Source of the DNA: an uncultured bacterium
Lineage (GTDB): Bacteria; Patescibacteriota; Gracilibacteria; Absconditabacterales; Absconditicoccaceae
Length of the DNA stretch: 64,000 nucleotides
Direction: 5' to 3'
Assembly (NCBI GenBank): GCA_937862565.1
Contig: CALMFT010000013.1
Location: forward strand, 1-64,000
Within the stretch, counting starts at the first letter, position 1; each line of letters opens with the position of its first letter. The notes below the pieces were generated by a model. That model did not search any database, was not told the origin of the DNA, and saw only the letters and a program-made list of their open reading frames with translations. The position numbers and the translations under genes are program-made. This document shows positions 10,996 through 20,560 of this stretch, piece by piece.

Positions 10996-11436
10996 ATGAA
11001 AAACTCCAGAGAAACTTTCAAACAACATGTAGATAAAAAACTTTCTTCAAGAATGAAAATATACTTCTTCATTTCTGTCATTATGATAGGAATTGTAGTC
11101 TATGAATTGGTGATTACTGACATCAATCCTCTGATCGTGGTGGGAATTTTCTTGGCCAGTATCGGCTTTGGGTTCTTGATGTCGCGTATGTTCCATATTT
11201 CTTGGAACGAAGATGAGCAAGTCGTTACCTCTCGTATTGATAAAATATGAGGGATTGTACTGGCTATCTATATCGTATTTTCTCTCTCGAGACATTTTCT
11301 ACTAGAATCCTACGTAAGAAACTCTTGGATTACAATCATTACATTCACAACTATTTCTGGCGTGATGGTGGGAAGATTCTTGGGTATGAGAAGGAAAATA
11401 TTTAGTGTTATCAAAGAACAAGAACTGCCTCAATAA
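10996..11436 (+). CDS. Small membrane protein, unknown
   Basis: The 146-residue protein has a charged N terminus and four hydrophobic helices. One UGA glycine lies at 11248, between helices two and three. The pattern resembles CcdC-like or septation-type small membrane proteins but no signature residue was recognised. It lies about 30 bases before a TfoX-C-like gene and could be co-transcribed with it. An uptake-like 9-mer lies just past its end. Confidence 0.6.
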
Positions 11437-11463
11437 TCCTTTTACTTACCCTGTTTTCAGATT

Positions 11464-11754
11464 ATGACAAAGCATCCCTATCGATCTCAATTTCCCGCTA
11501 TCGGTCCAAGAATGGTAGAAAAACTTGAGCTTTTGGGCATACATAACGAGAAGGAACTGAGGGCAATCTGAGCAGTGGGAGCTATGAAAGCGTATATGAT
11601 TATTCATGGCGGTTGGAAGCCTGAAATGTGCAGCTGTCTGACCTATCAATTTGAAGGGATACTCAGAAATACTGCACGAAATAAGATACCTGATGATGTG
11701 AAAACTCATCTCAAAAATGAAACTCACAGACTTAGAAAAGAATTTGATTCCTAA
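11464..11754 (+). CDS. TfoX C-terminal-domain-like protein
   Basis: The 96-residue protein matches the helix-hairpin pattern of the TfoX C-terminal domain: FPAIGPRMVEKLELLGIHN, then KELRAIGAVGAMKAY (one Gly is UGA), and a Cys pair followed by LTYQFEGILRN, like the LNLLYALEGA segment of the family. In Proteobacteria, TfoX (Sxy) is a competence regulator, but stand-alone C-terminal domains have no proven role. Here its position in a genome with dprA and an uptake-like repeat is suggestive only. It is followed closely by another small gene. Confidence 0.65.
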
Positions 11755-11760
11755 ACTCTC

Positions 11761-12117
11761 ATGGCTCAGTACTTCCGACAAGATCAATACAAAGATATCA
11801 TCTCAGCAATGAGAAAAATTTTCCACACATTTCCTGATGTCGAAGAAGAAGTCAGATATTATGGAATCAAACGAGTCTTCCCAAATGGCATGCGATGCGA
11901 TTTATTGTTTTATAAGAAGACGCATTCAGTGCTGAGATTTAGTCGTGGTGCTTGGATAGTCAGAAGAAACGCTGTATTCGGATGACTGTTTGATGAGACC
12001 ATGAAAGTCCTTTCCAAAATGACCATTCATTCTGTACAAACCATTGAGGATAAAGCACTGGCGGAGCTGATGAGATATCTTTCTGAATGCCCTGCTGGGG
12101 TGGGTGTGCTTGAGTAG
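11761..12117 (+). CDS. Hypothetical protein (118 residues)
   Basis: The gene starts six bases after the TfoX-like gene and contains one UGA glycine (GLFDE). The product is basic, with a helical N terminus (AMRKIFHTFPDVEEEVRYYG) and a beta-rich middle (RVFPNGMRCDLLFYKK). The C terminus (ALAELMRYLSECPAG) has a decayed, frameshifted copy near 14.01 kb, so the gene or its segment was once duplicated. No family is recognised with confidence; a small alpha-beta domain related to DUF1801-type proteins is possible. Confidence 0.6.
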
Positions 12118-12129
12118 GGAGCTACGGAT

Positions 12130-12477
12130 TTATAGAGAATTAAAAAATGTAAGAAGCTTATCTTTTACTTCTTTTTGATCAGATAAATTAAGAGTACCTA
12201 GTTTTCCTAGTAAAATTTCTTTAGAAATAGAAGTTATTTTAAATATCTTAAGAAGGGATATCTCCTTTAATCAATTTCCATTATCAGGATGTAGTTCTAC
12301 ATCATAATCTTCAATATTTTGTAACTGAGATGTAATTTTAGCTACTAAATAATCGTGTTTATTCTTTTTAAGAACAAGTACCGGTCTTTTTTTATATGAA
12401 CTTGGATCCTCTGAAAAAGGTAAATTTGCTAAGAGTATATCTCCAAATTTACAATTATTAATAGTTTGCGTAAACAT
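12130..12477 (-). CDS. MazF/PemK-like toxin of a type II toxin-antitoxin pair
   Basis: The 115-residue protein has the MazF/PemK fold pattern: FGDILLANLPFSEDP near the start, KKRPVLVLKKNKHDYLVAKITS in the core, and a late segment KITSISKEILLGKLGTLN that fits the family's C-terminal strand and helix. MazF toxins cut RNA at short motifs. One UGA glycine lies just after DNGN. The start overlaps the end of the upstream Xre-Panacea gene by 20 bases, the classical arrangement of antitoxin first and toxin second. Whether it is active cannot be told from sequence. Confidence 0.75.
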
Positions 12478-13261
12478 TGGATTCTTGAGCTAAGTCACTA
12501 AATATACCGCTTGCATTAATATCTACATAGTTTTGTTCTAGCTGTTTTAATCTTTCAATTGGAGAAAAAGGGTATTCACGATACTTAACAAACTCATAAG
12601 ATATAGGTTCCATATCCTTAGCCATTTGCCAAGGTTTATCATCATGAGATAGAGCACTAATTTCTGCTGCAGAACAATCTGAGTATCTTGTAAGAACTTC
12701 TTCAATACATTTTTTTTGATCAATACTTAAATTCGTACCTGCCTCTTTGTTGGGTATATATCTTTGTTGATAGTAATTTCCAAATGGAGTAATCACAGGA
12801 GTGATGCTCTTATCGTCTTCCATTTCCTCTATGAGTTGGTTAAAACCTAAAGGAGCAGGCCCCATAGGTAATCTAATAAAAGGGTACCCTGAAATGTGTT
12901 CTTGAGTTAACTCATAATAATCAAATTCAGCAAAATATAATAGTTTATAAAGAACGACTTTCCCTACGTTATATTTGGCTCCTACTTTATTAAGTATGTA
13001 GAGTATAAGATTTTTGAATTCTTTTTTCATTTCATTTCTTACTTTCTTAGGTTTAATATCTTCCCCAGCTAGTAAAAAATCTACAGTAGTATCAAAAATT
13101 TCTGCAACTTTTTTGAGTTCTTCCGCTTTAATTTTTCTATTTCCCGCTTCTAATTGAGCATATGTAGGCCTACTTACTTCAAGTATTTGAGCTAACTGTT
13201 CTTGAGAAAATCCATTCAATTCTCTTAGTTCTCTTATTTTACTACCAATATCAGTTTGCAT
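12458..13261 (-). CDS. Xre-type regulator with Panacea (DUF4065) domain, probable antitoxin
   Basis: Residues 1-65 form a Cro/C1-type helix-turn-helix (IRELRELNGFSQEQLAQILE and RPTYAQLEAGNRKI). From about residue 85 the protein matches the Panacea/SocA-like domain: VVLYKLLYFAEFDYYELT, GYPFIRLPMGPAP and, near the end, SALSHDDKPWQMAKD. Panacea is known as an antitoxin domain that neutralises varied toxins; here the partner is MazF-like. The start MQTDIGSKIREL is preferred over an upstream hydrophobic extension. It probably also represses its own operon. No UGA codons are needed here, unlike the toxin. Confidence 0.85.
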   Translation of the reverse strand: MQTDIGSKIRELRELNGFSQEQLAQILEVSRPTYAQLEAGNRKIKAEELKKVAEIFDTTVDFLLAGEDIKPKKVRNEMKKEFKNLILYILNKVGAKYNVGKVVLYKLLYFAEFDYYELTQEHISGYPFIRLPMGPAPLGFNQLIEEMEDDKSITPVITPFGNYYQQRYIPNKEAGTNLSIDQKKCIEEVLTRYSDCSAAEISALSHDDKPWQMAKDMEPISYEFVKYREYPFSPIERLKQLEQNYVDINASGIFSDLAQESNVYANY

Positions 13262-13449
13262 GGGATTGTATAATATTATAAATAGTAATAGACTAAATGT
13301 AAACAAAAACAAGAAAAATGCAATACTTTTTTTAAAACCTAGAATTTTAATGTTAGATTTTCAGAAATAAGATGTAAAATAGCTTGCAAATCTACTCAAG
13401 TATATATGTATATCGTGTCATGATAAAAAAATAATCTGATTATAATAAA

Positions 13450-13887
13450 TTAATCATACAGATGCGTAAGAATTTTTCATGGACGTGTTTTGTTTATACT
13501 ATTTTTTTTTATAATCTCCTCCATCTTTAATTTTACTATTTTTTTAATAAGTCATGTAGGTATTGGATTGTCAGGGGTAAAGCGAATTGTTCCTTTTCAC
13601 GTAGTGAACTTTTCTAATTCATTTTTGAAGCGCACCACGACAGAGTTTGTCCATGGATAAAATGAACATCGATCTTTAGCGACTGCATATCACACCAGTG
13701 GTCTTCACTTGTATTTGAAGGCAGGCATACCATAACTAATGACCTCTGCTGCAGGTGGACAAGTAGATTTTATCATGTTACGTATGTTTTGCATTAATGA
13801 ACGTTGTGGCTCATCTATATGCATAAGATATTCGTCATGAGTTGTAGCTTTTATTGTATCTATAACTCAATTTACTATTTCTGTCAT
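13450..13887 (-). CDS. DUF1801/YdhG-like protein
   Basis: With UGA=Gly a 145-residue protein appears from ATG 13887 to TAA 13450. Its motifs match the DUF1801 family: TTHDEYLMHIDEPQ, then AAEVISYGMPAFKYKGRPL, a CSFYP segment and a C-terminal GTIRFTPDNPIP. Members resemble frataxin-like iron-binding proteins such as Bacillus Fra (YdhG), but roles are poorly known. At least six UGA glycines occur, which is why it is invisible under the standard code. It has no clear operon partner. Confidence 0.8.
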
Positions 13888-14011
13888 CTATCATCTTAAA
13901 ATTAAAATACTATCTGCATATATAAAACTATCCTATTAAATACAAGAGAAATTCATTTTTCGCACAAAAAAAATGTGATTTTTTCATATTGTTTGAGATA
14001 TTGTAATGGGT

Positions 14012-14068
14012 CAGGATAAAGTATTGAGGAGGTGATGAAATATATTTCTGAGCGTCCTGTTGAGGCGG
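14012..14068 (+). pseudogene. Decayed fragment similar to the 3' end of the gene at 11761
   Basis: About 55 bases align with 12046-12100 (both contain AGGATAAAG, then a GATGA(A/G)ATAT block and TTTCTGA), with a one-base deletion that breaks the frame. The fragment lies in otherwise empty DNA between two minus-strand genes, so it is probably a relic of a duplication. Confidence 0.4.
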
Positions 14069-14138
14069 ATATGAATATGGTGTCAAGTTTGGAAAAAAGC
14101 TCATAATAGAATTCTATTATGAGCTTTTGATCTTTACC

Positions 14139-14543
14139 TTAAAACATATAAGGGGTTAAATTTTTGTTGCATTTCTCAAATGCTTCATAAATCTTTCCTG
14201 TTGGCGCTCCAGATAGAATTCCAACTAGTCCAGTTCCAATAGCAATAATTGACATATTTTCCTCAACCCTCATTTCGTTGAGAGCTTTCAAAATAATCTC
14301 ATCTGCATTGACCCATCCATTTCTTAAGGAATGACAAACTATTCCATGAAAAGTTTTTTCTCCAACAGTTTTGCTTAATACTTCACCAAGTTTGTTCCCT
14401 CCTGTTTCTATTATCTCAGGAAAGAATTTACTAGCTACCATTCCTGCAAAACCGCCGTCGTTAATGCCCTCGGTATTGAGCGCAAAAACAATGTGTTTAT
14501 CTTCAGTAGTGAAGATATCACCTCTAACTTCCGTAAGTACCAT
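14139..14543 (-). CDS. Possible macro-domain-like protein
   Basis: The 134-residue protein starts with VRGDIF and continues with a FALNTEGINDGGFAGMVA loop, resembling the ADP-ribose-binding start of macro domains (GDI, then NAAN and a glycine loop). Later come HSLRNGW and SIIAIGTGLVGILSGAP, similar to the second phosphate loop. The classical NAAN is absent, so binding is uncertain. It is the last gene before the proposed integrative element. Moderate to low confidence. Confidence 0.45.
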   Translation of the reverse strand: MVLTEVRGDIFTTEDKHIVFALNTEGINDGGFAGMVASKFFPEIIETGGNKLGEVLSKTVGEKTFHGIVCHSLRNGWVNADEIILKALNEMRVEENMSIIAIGTGLVGILSGAPTGKIYEAFEKCNKNLTPYMF

Positions 14544-14756
14544 ACTTTTTTCTTTAATTTTATTAATGCCTCATCTTGTTTTGGGTATCAGCTTACCCTA
14601 GTTTTAAATTTATATATTAAAACTTTTTATAATTACAGTTTAAATATAAAAAGTCAATAGAAAATAAATATTATATTCTAATTAAATAAACTTACATAAT
14701 TTCAGACAACAAAAAAATGTGAATTATCACATTATTTAAGTATTTTGGTGGGTCAC

Positions 14757-14891
14757 ATGACGATAAATTTATCAAACCCCCTCTATAATGTTATCAAGGA
14801 TTTTCAATATGAAGTACAGGTGAATAGTGATAAAATAGATTGTTTAGTTTCACTGATAAGAAAGGGGAAAATTAGGAGTATGGAGGTATAA
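14757..14891 (+). CDS. Possible small protein at the left edge of the element
   Basis: A 44-residue ORF from ATG to TAA has no UGA codons and no recognised motif. It begins nine bases after the proposed left junction. The following 250 bases up to the NYN gene show no ORF. It may be chance. Confidence 0.25.
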   Translation: MTINLSNPLYNVIKDFQYEVQVNSDKIDCLVSLIRKGKIRSMEV

Positions 14892-15139
14892 GCTGAGTGT
14901 TAATAAGCTAAAGTAGATACCTCTAGGATAATTATAATCCTATAGACTGTATAGAAGTGAAGTAAACCTTTTAATTATCATTAATAGTGATGTAATAGTA
15001 ATGAAAACGTGTAGAGTGCAGTACTTAACTAGAATATAGATCAAAAATGGGTTGTTTTTGATTATAATATTCTTACTATCAAGCTAGAAAAATCCTCAAA
15101 GCTTTATGCTAATACCATTATTTCTTATTATATTTAATT

Positions 15140-15970
15140 ATGCTCAAAAATTGAGAATATCAATATCCAGATATATTTGAGTTTCTAGGTGACAAAAAAA
15201 TAGGGGTGTACATTGATTTCTCAAATTTATATCACGCTAAATATACATTAGGTTGGGAGTATGATATGAAGCAATTTTTGTCTTCCCTTCTCCTAAATAG
15301 GAATATAACTCATGTGGGATTTTATTGAGCATATGATAAGCTTAATGTTAATCAGTTTAACTGGAAATTGGCTCTAGAGAAAAAATTTAATGATCAAAAA
15401 TTTCATTTCTATTTTAAAAAACTAGAGCTAAAAGGAGGTAAACAGAAGGGAAATGTAGATACTGAAATGTGATATGATATATGTGAACAAAAGGATAAAC
15501 GAGAAGTATTAGTACTGTTTTCGGGAGATGGTGATTTTCAATATATTGTAGATAAACTAATAACTAACTCCAGTAAAAACGTTGTTATTATTAGCACCAG
15601 AGGCCATATAAATCAAGAATTAATTAATTATACTCAAAAGTTCTCTTTAGATGTATGTAGGTTTATTGATCTTCATCAGGATAATGAAATTTCTTGACCT
15701 ATAAAAGAGAGATTAAAAAGTCATTCAAGATGAGTGTGTATACCTCCCGAACTTTATAAAAAGATTAGTGAGGCTACGCCACAAGAAATAACTAACCTTA
15801 AAGATTGGGTTGAATGCATATTAGCAAATGAACAAGATAAGTGTCCCTTGCCTGTAATTCTTTCTTGATTATTTAACAAAAACGAGCACTCAACCAAGAA
15901 AACCCTTCTCCACTGGAAGAAGGAAGAAAAGGAAGGATTACTTATATACTTAAATAGTTTATTAAGCTAA
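15140..15970 (+). CDS. NYN-domain (PIN-like) nuclease
   Basis: The 276-residue protein has the acidic pattern of NYN domains: GVYIDFSNLYHA at about residue 25, an internal KGNVDTEMGYDIC, and VLVLFSGDGDFQYIVDKL, which together supply the catalytic aspartates. It is similar to LabA/DUF88 proteins. A C-terminal extension of about 100 residues may bind nucleic acid. Seven or so UGA glycines are used (for example GFYGAYD, EMGYD). Such proteins cut RNA; the role inside this element is unknown, defence or RNA control being plausible. Confidence 0.75.
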
Positions 15971-16297
15971 TTTTTTGTATGCAAAAACACCCCGAATAAA
16001 CGGAGTGCCTCGCCAAATTAAGTACTACTAGTATAAACAAATTGCGAGGAAAATGCAAGTGTTTTTTCAAGGGGTATAACAAGGGGTATTTCAAGGGCTT
16101 CCCCTACATTTTGATCTATTATTGTTTTTATATATAAGACTTCTAGTTGTATAACTACCCAATTAAATCTTTAGATGCTGTAGTGGGGGGGGGGAAATAA
16201 CCAAAGTGTTCATTTATGTGGTTATACTCCCTAAAGCCAACGACAGTAAGCACCATCTAAGAGATATAATTACTACAAAATCTATTTAAGATTAACA
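15971..16297. other. Intergenic stretch with a G10 tract and short repeats
   Basis: No gene is seen. There is a weak hairpin at 15989-16007 (CACCCCG with CGGAGTG), two close direct repeats of CAAGGGGTAT (about 16070-16100), and a run of ten G at 16185-16194, unusual for this base composition. A promoter for the next gene probably lies here. Confidence 0.6.
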
Positions 16298-16909
16298 ATG
16301 CTCATCATGTGATTACGTGGATGAAAAGATACAGTTGATGATTATAAAAATATCTCAATAAAGGATTTTTACAAATGGAGATATATAGAGAAAGGATATT
16401 GAAAAGGAACTCTAAATTTCTCAAGAGCATGAAGACCTACGGGAAGTATATTCTTTATCGTGAATATAGGTGAGGAAGACTATATACAAGTAATATTTAC
16501 TTCCACAGATACCACTAATTGAAACAAAAAAGAGCTTAATTATAAGATAAAACTTGATAAAACATCAAGTAACTTCGGATGATATAGATACTGGTTCCTA
16601 TGTCCTTGTACGGGAAGAAGATGTACAAAACTCTACTTACAATCAAATTGATGGTTTTGTGATAGAAAAGCAATGAACTTATGCTACTCCGCCCAATTAG
16701 AAAGTAGACCCTTAAGAGGTTTTACTTTTTGATGATATCCATATCTAGAGGAATTATATAAATCCATAAAATATAAGTATAGAAACGGCAAGCCTACAAA
16801 GAAGTTTGCTAGATACTTAAGATTGAGTTGAAAACTAGATTTAGCGATGCATTTAATGGCTGAAAACATGAGATCAAGTAAGTTATATAAAAAGTATGGG
16901 ATTGTATAG
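16298..16909 (+). CDS. Zinc-ribbon-like hypothetical protein
   Basis: The 203-residue protein (UGA=Gly, many of them) contains RYWFLCPCTGRRCTKLYL followed by a WFCDRKAMNLCYSAQLES segment. This resembles a family found on plasmids and phages in which an FxCPxCGRRxxKLYL strand and a second Cys-containing segment with a LxYxSQ ending form a zinc ribbon. The second Cys pair is imperfect here. The N terminus has a GRPTGSIFFIVN beta segment. The function is unknown. Confidence 0.6.
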
Positions 16910-17059
16910 TTATTAAGTATAATCTACTCAGTTTATAGTCAACAAATAACATAAAAAATATATACCATAGCCTTATGATTTCGGCTAGAGTAATAGAGAA
17001 TAAATATCTCAAACATTTATACTATATACACTGCTCATTGAAGCTACATCACAAAGAAA

Positions 17060-17209
17060 ATGGATATTCAAAACCGTCATAAAGCAGTTTTAAAACACTA
17101 TGAAGTTTCTTGTAGAATGGAGTGATTGAACCTTTTTGTATGATGAAGTGGAATGAAAGTATGAGATGACATAAGTAGGCTTAATGCTATTAAACTTCAA
17201 AACTTATAA
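17060..17209 (+). CDS. Possible small protein
   Basis: A 49-residue ORF with five UGA glycines (LFVGGSGMKVGDD) ends at TAA, overlapping the 3' end of the convergent umuC by 20 bases. The glycine-rich middle could be a turn or nucleotide-binding loop, but it may be chance. No family is recognised. Confidence 0.35.
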
Positions 17210-18425
17210 AGTTATCTTTAGCCTCAGTCTTATTATAAATGGTGTTTTGACTTAAGGATCAGTTACTTATGCAATCTTTGCCATACCTTTTGTTTATCAT
17301 ATCTACAGTAGACTGTATCTTTACAGATCTTTGAGAAATATGATAAGTAAACAAGTCGTCCTTAGGTAGGTGCAATGTATCTTTCAGTGGTCAAAAGACA
17401 ATTCCTGTAGTTCTGTACCAAATCCAAGACTTGTATCATTGATCAAATAATGTTTTAATATGTTTGAGAAGTGTAGCTTTATCATTGGTATAGTGATCCA
17501 ATCGCATATCCTGACTATGACTAAGAAAATCTTTGTCCTTAAGTCTTACTCTGATATATCTTGTAGCTAGCTTCCATTTAATCATTTCACTATATGCCTT
17601 ATCCACGTTGTGCAACAGATGACACCAAAGTAATTCCTTATCCTTAGTAAATTCTGGATGAAACGATCTTGATCTTGTGATATTCTTAGGTTTTTGTGTA
17701 TTAGCAAAGCTTAGGATATTGTAGTTATGTAGCTCCATTCGTACTTTCAATCCATCCATGCCAAGTAGCTTCTTTACGAAGTTATGATCAGCATATTTGA
17801 AATCATAAACTGTAGTGTATCAGTGACTTCTCAGATGCTCAGACCTAGCCTCTCAGATAAAGCATATCTCATCCACATCTAAGGTCTTAAATAAAGCATC
17901 GTTCATATCATCATCTAATCACGCATATTCCCCAAATGATTTGTTGATGTCAGAAAATAACTTAGCAAGTAACTTAGTCCTTGCTACTCAAATACTCGTA
18001 GGAATACCAATCTCTTTCTTTATCTTTAGTTTGAGGTAATAGGCAAACTTTTCAGGTGTGAGTTTATACAATTCAGGTAATCAGGTTATATCACAAAAGG
18101 TCTCATCAATACTAAATACTTCAGTATGATTGACGAAGGAATCCAGAAACTGATTCAGCTTATTACTAATAATCCCATACCAAGCAAAGTCAGGCTCAAT
18201 AAATACTCAATGATTACCTAGTATCTTTCTAGCATCTCGGCTTGCTGTTCCTGTCTTAACTCAAAGCTTCTTAGCTTCGTAACTACTAGCCAATACAATA
18301 TCTTTATCTCTGCAAACACACACCGCTTTACCCTGTAATTTAGGATTACGAAGAATCTCGCAACTTGCATAAAAGCTGTCGCAATCAATCAAACAATAGA
18401 GTTTATTGGATTCTTGTAGGAGCAT
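17190..18425 (-). CDS. umuC: Y-family DNA polymerase, UmuC type
   Basis: The 411-residue protein is a translesion polymerase. The catalytic palm begins with YCLIDCDSFYASCE, and the second acidic pair is in FSIDETFCDITGL (SIDE motif). Helix-hairpin and little-finger regions follow. It lies directly downstream of umuD on the same strand, forming a polymerase V-like pair that is normally SOS-induced. More than ten UGA glycines are used. The carboxyl end is poorly conserved. It is cargo of the proposed element rather than a core gene. Confidence 0.88.
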
Positions 18426-18503
18426 ATTTTAGAGTAATAAATACATCGCCAAACACTAGGTGCAATCGTTGTATACTGAGTGTAATTGAATAGTAATATC
18501 TTA

Positions 18504-18884
18504 TTAGGTATATTTCCTCACCACAGCTGAAATAACACCAAATATAATAAGCTCCTCTTGTGGATAAATAGGTGGATAATCTGAGTTAGCAGGCTGAAGA
18601 TAACCCCTACCTTTATCATCAACCATATAGTATTTCAAAGTAAATTCCCTATCTACTTGTGCAATGATAATATCTCATGATTTGTGTTTGAGTGATTTAT
18701 CTACAATTACAAGATCATTCTCATGAATACCAGCATCTTTCATACTATCTCACTTAACTCTAACTGTAAATGTAGAAGAAGGATGATCAACAAGATAAGT
18801 ATTAAAATCCAATTGAAACTTAGTATCGTCTCTTGCAGGCGATGGAAATCAAGCAGAAATAGATTCAAAGTATGGAATAAGCAT
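18504..18884 (-). CDS. umuD: UmuD-like S24 self-cleaving protein
   Basis: The 126-residue protein has the S24/LexA-type pattern: a short N-terminal tail with cleavage site Ala11-Gly12, the nucleophile Ser47 in KGDSM, and Lys84 in DREFTLKYY. The Ser-Lys spacing of 37 equals that of E. coli UmuD (Ser60, Lys97). RecA-stimulated cleavage converts such proteins to the active partner of UmuC. Strikingly, both Gly12 of the cleavage site and Gly45 beside the nucleophile are UGA codons. The start is 25 bases downstream of a palindromic operator. Confidence 0.9.
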
Positions 18885-18908
18885 TGATAAACTCTAATAT
18901 TGATAAAG

Positions 18909-18926
18909 GTAGTACATTTGTACTAC
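18909..18926. promoter_or_regulatory. Probable SOS operator upstream of umuD
   Basis: GTAGTACATTTGTACTAC is a perfect inverted repeat with 7-base arms and a 4-base centre, placed 25 bases before the umuD start. Its size and position fit a LexA box. The sequence differs from the E. coli (CTGT-N8-ACAG) and Bacillus (GAAC-N4-GTTC) boxes, though it keeps a GTAC core. Confidence 0.6.
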
Positions 18927-19077
18927 TTGTAATAATTAAAAATATCTACCAATGCAAGGAATTTTTTATTGAATGAAATCCTCCCTATACTCAATGCTCA
19001 TTTAAATATAGTCTAAATTACACAATTATGCGAATTAATGCAGTAATATCATTGCGTACTTTTCTGATTGAAAAAAC

Positions 19078-19277
19078 ATACGGGATATGTAATAATCGTT
19101 ATGCGACATCATCCATAACAATAACCTTACGAGAAAAAGAGGGCAATTTGCGGTTCAACGCAGTGCTCTCTTGTAGGGGATTGTGGATGGTGTCGCAACC
19201 TAGAGCCGTAAGTTGTCCCCTTATTCTGATTATTTAACAATAAGATATAGAGGAACGGCTATTAAAGGTCGTTTTTT
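19078..19277 (+). ncRNA. Structured RNA candidate with terminator
   Basis: The region folds into nested stems: GCGACATCATCCA (19103) pairs with TGGATGGTGTCGC (19184) with one G-T pair; inside, GAGGGCA pairs with TGCTCTC and TTGCG with CGCA around a GTTCAA loop; outside, ACGG pairs with CCGT. It ends at a terminator (19254-19277, AACGGC with GTCGTT, then six T). A 69-codon ORF over part of it is less convincing than the fold. It resembles no RNA family I can name; a 6S-like long hairpin is one possibility. Confidence 0.4.
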
Positions 19278-19295
19278 ATTATTATTACTATACTC

Positions 19296-20492
19296 ATGAA
19301 CCCGCAAACAAGTTTTAAAAACAGATGATGGCACAGGTTGTATAACGTAATATTTGTGCTTCTAGTCATGATTACTGTATGAATAATTATTATGACATAT
19401 GAAGATACAAATGGCAATATACTGCTGTACTGATTATTATTCTTGCTTATAGTGGATATAATATACTATGAAGGAATAATATATATAATCTATGGTGTGT
19501 CATGAGATAGTTTTCTCAGAAGGTTGTTTAGGTGAATACTTAGTCAGGGAAAAGAGGTAGAAAACCAACAAATCGAAACTCAGGATGCTGAATGAGGTGA
19601 TTTTTCTATCAATCCATTTAGGGACTCAGTTTTTATAGGGGAGAATGAATCAACTTCTATGCTACAAGTAGCTGACTGTTATCATTATTTACTTATGATC
19701 AAACCAGATCAAGAAGAATTAATCGAATCATTAAAAAAATCCTTAAAAGATGCGAACGTAGATGTAGAAACACTAATAAAATCATATAATGATATGGACA
19801 TGACCTCCATATATCAATTTATTTTATATTATTTAGGTAATAATCATAGCGATTTAGTATCACGTAATGATTGAGAAGGATTTGGAGATCGAATCAAAAA
19901 TGAATGATTGGATCTGTTTGAAAATGAAGATATTGAAGTTATGTTAAAAAACGTAATGCTTTATATCAATGATAAAGTTGAAAAAATAGAAGAAATTTTT
20001 GATGATTATTTTAGAAACCATATTCATGGAGAAGAGATAGAGAAACTATCAAATAATGCAATTCATTTTGATGAAAGTAAAAGCATGGAAGATCGTAAAA
20101 AAGATGTGGAGAAATATTTAGAGTTTTTAGAGTGAGCTAAAAAAAAGTACGATGTTGGGATTGAAGTTAGTTCGCTTCTAAAAATAATTAGTTTCTTCAA
20201 TCAACTAGTAGATAGGCTTCCTAATACTACTAAAAAAGAAAACTTAAAAGATCGGTCTTTGAGCGTTAATTTATTGTATAACGCCTATCAATGGACAGTC
20301 TATTACGTTGATTGACACACAGACTGCGATATGGGTATAGCAAATTCTTTAATAAATAATGATTACGACAATCAGGCAAAAGTTGGGAACATCAATTTTA
20401 AATTTGTGAATCCTATATTATTGAATAAAGTCATAGATTCAATGCCAGATATAAGGTCGGCAAAAAGGAAATTAGAAGATGCTCTGCTATAA
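19296..20492 (+). CDS. Membrane-anchored hypothetical protein
   Basis: The 398-residue protein (UGA=Gly) has two hydrophobic helices near the N terminus (about 15-35 and 45-70), then a long acidic, helical soluble domain (for example VEKIEEIFDDYFRNHIHGEEIEKL). The C-terminal third contains a YNAYQWTVYYVDGHTDCDMG segment. It follows the RNA candidate's terminator by 18 bases. No family is recognised; its place in an element suggests a membrane-associated accessory role. Confidence 0.6.
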
Positions 20493-20560
20493 TTAATGCT
20501 GTAGATTAGAAAGATAAAAAAGATGATACTCAGGCAATTTAATGATAAATCATTTGTATT

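Noticed and set aside
19028-19237. A 69-residue protein over the RNA candidate
   Set aside because: The translation is low in helix-forming content, has no family, and the DNA is dominated by nested inverted repeats.
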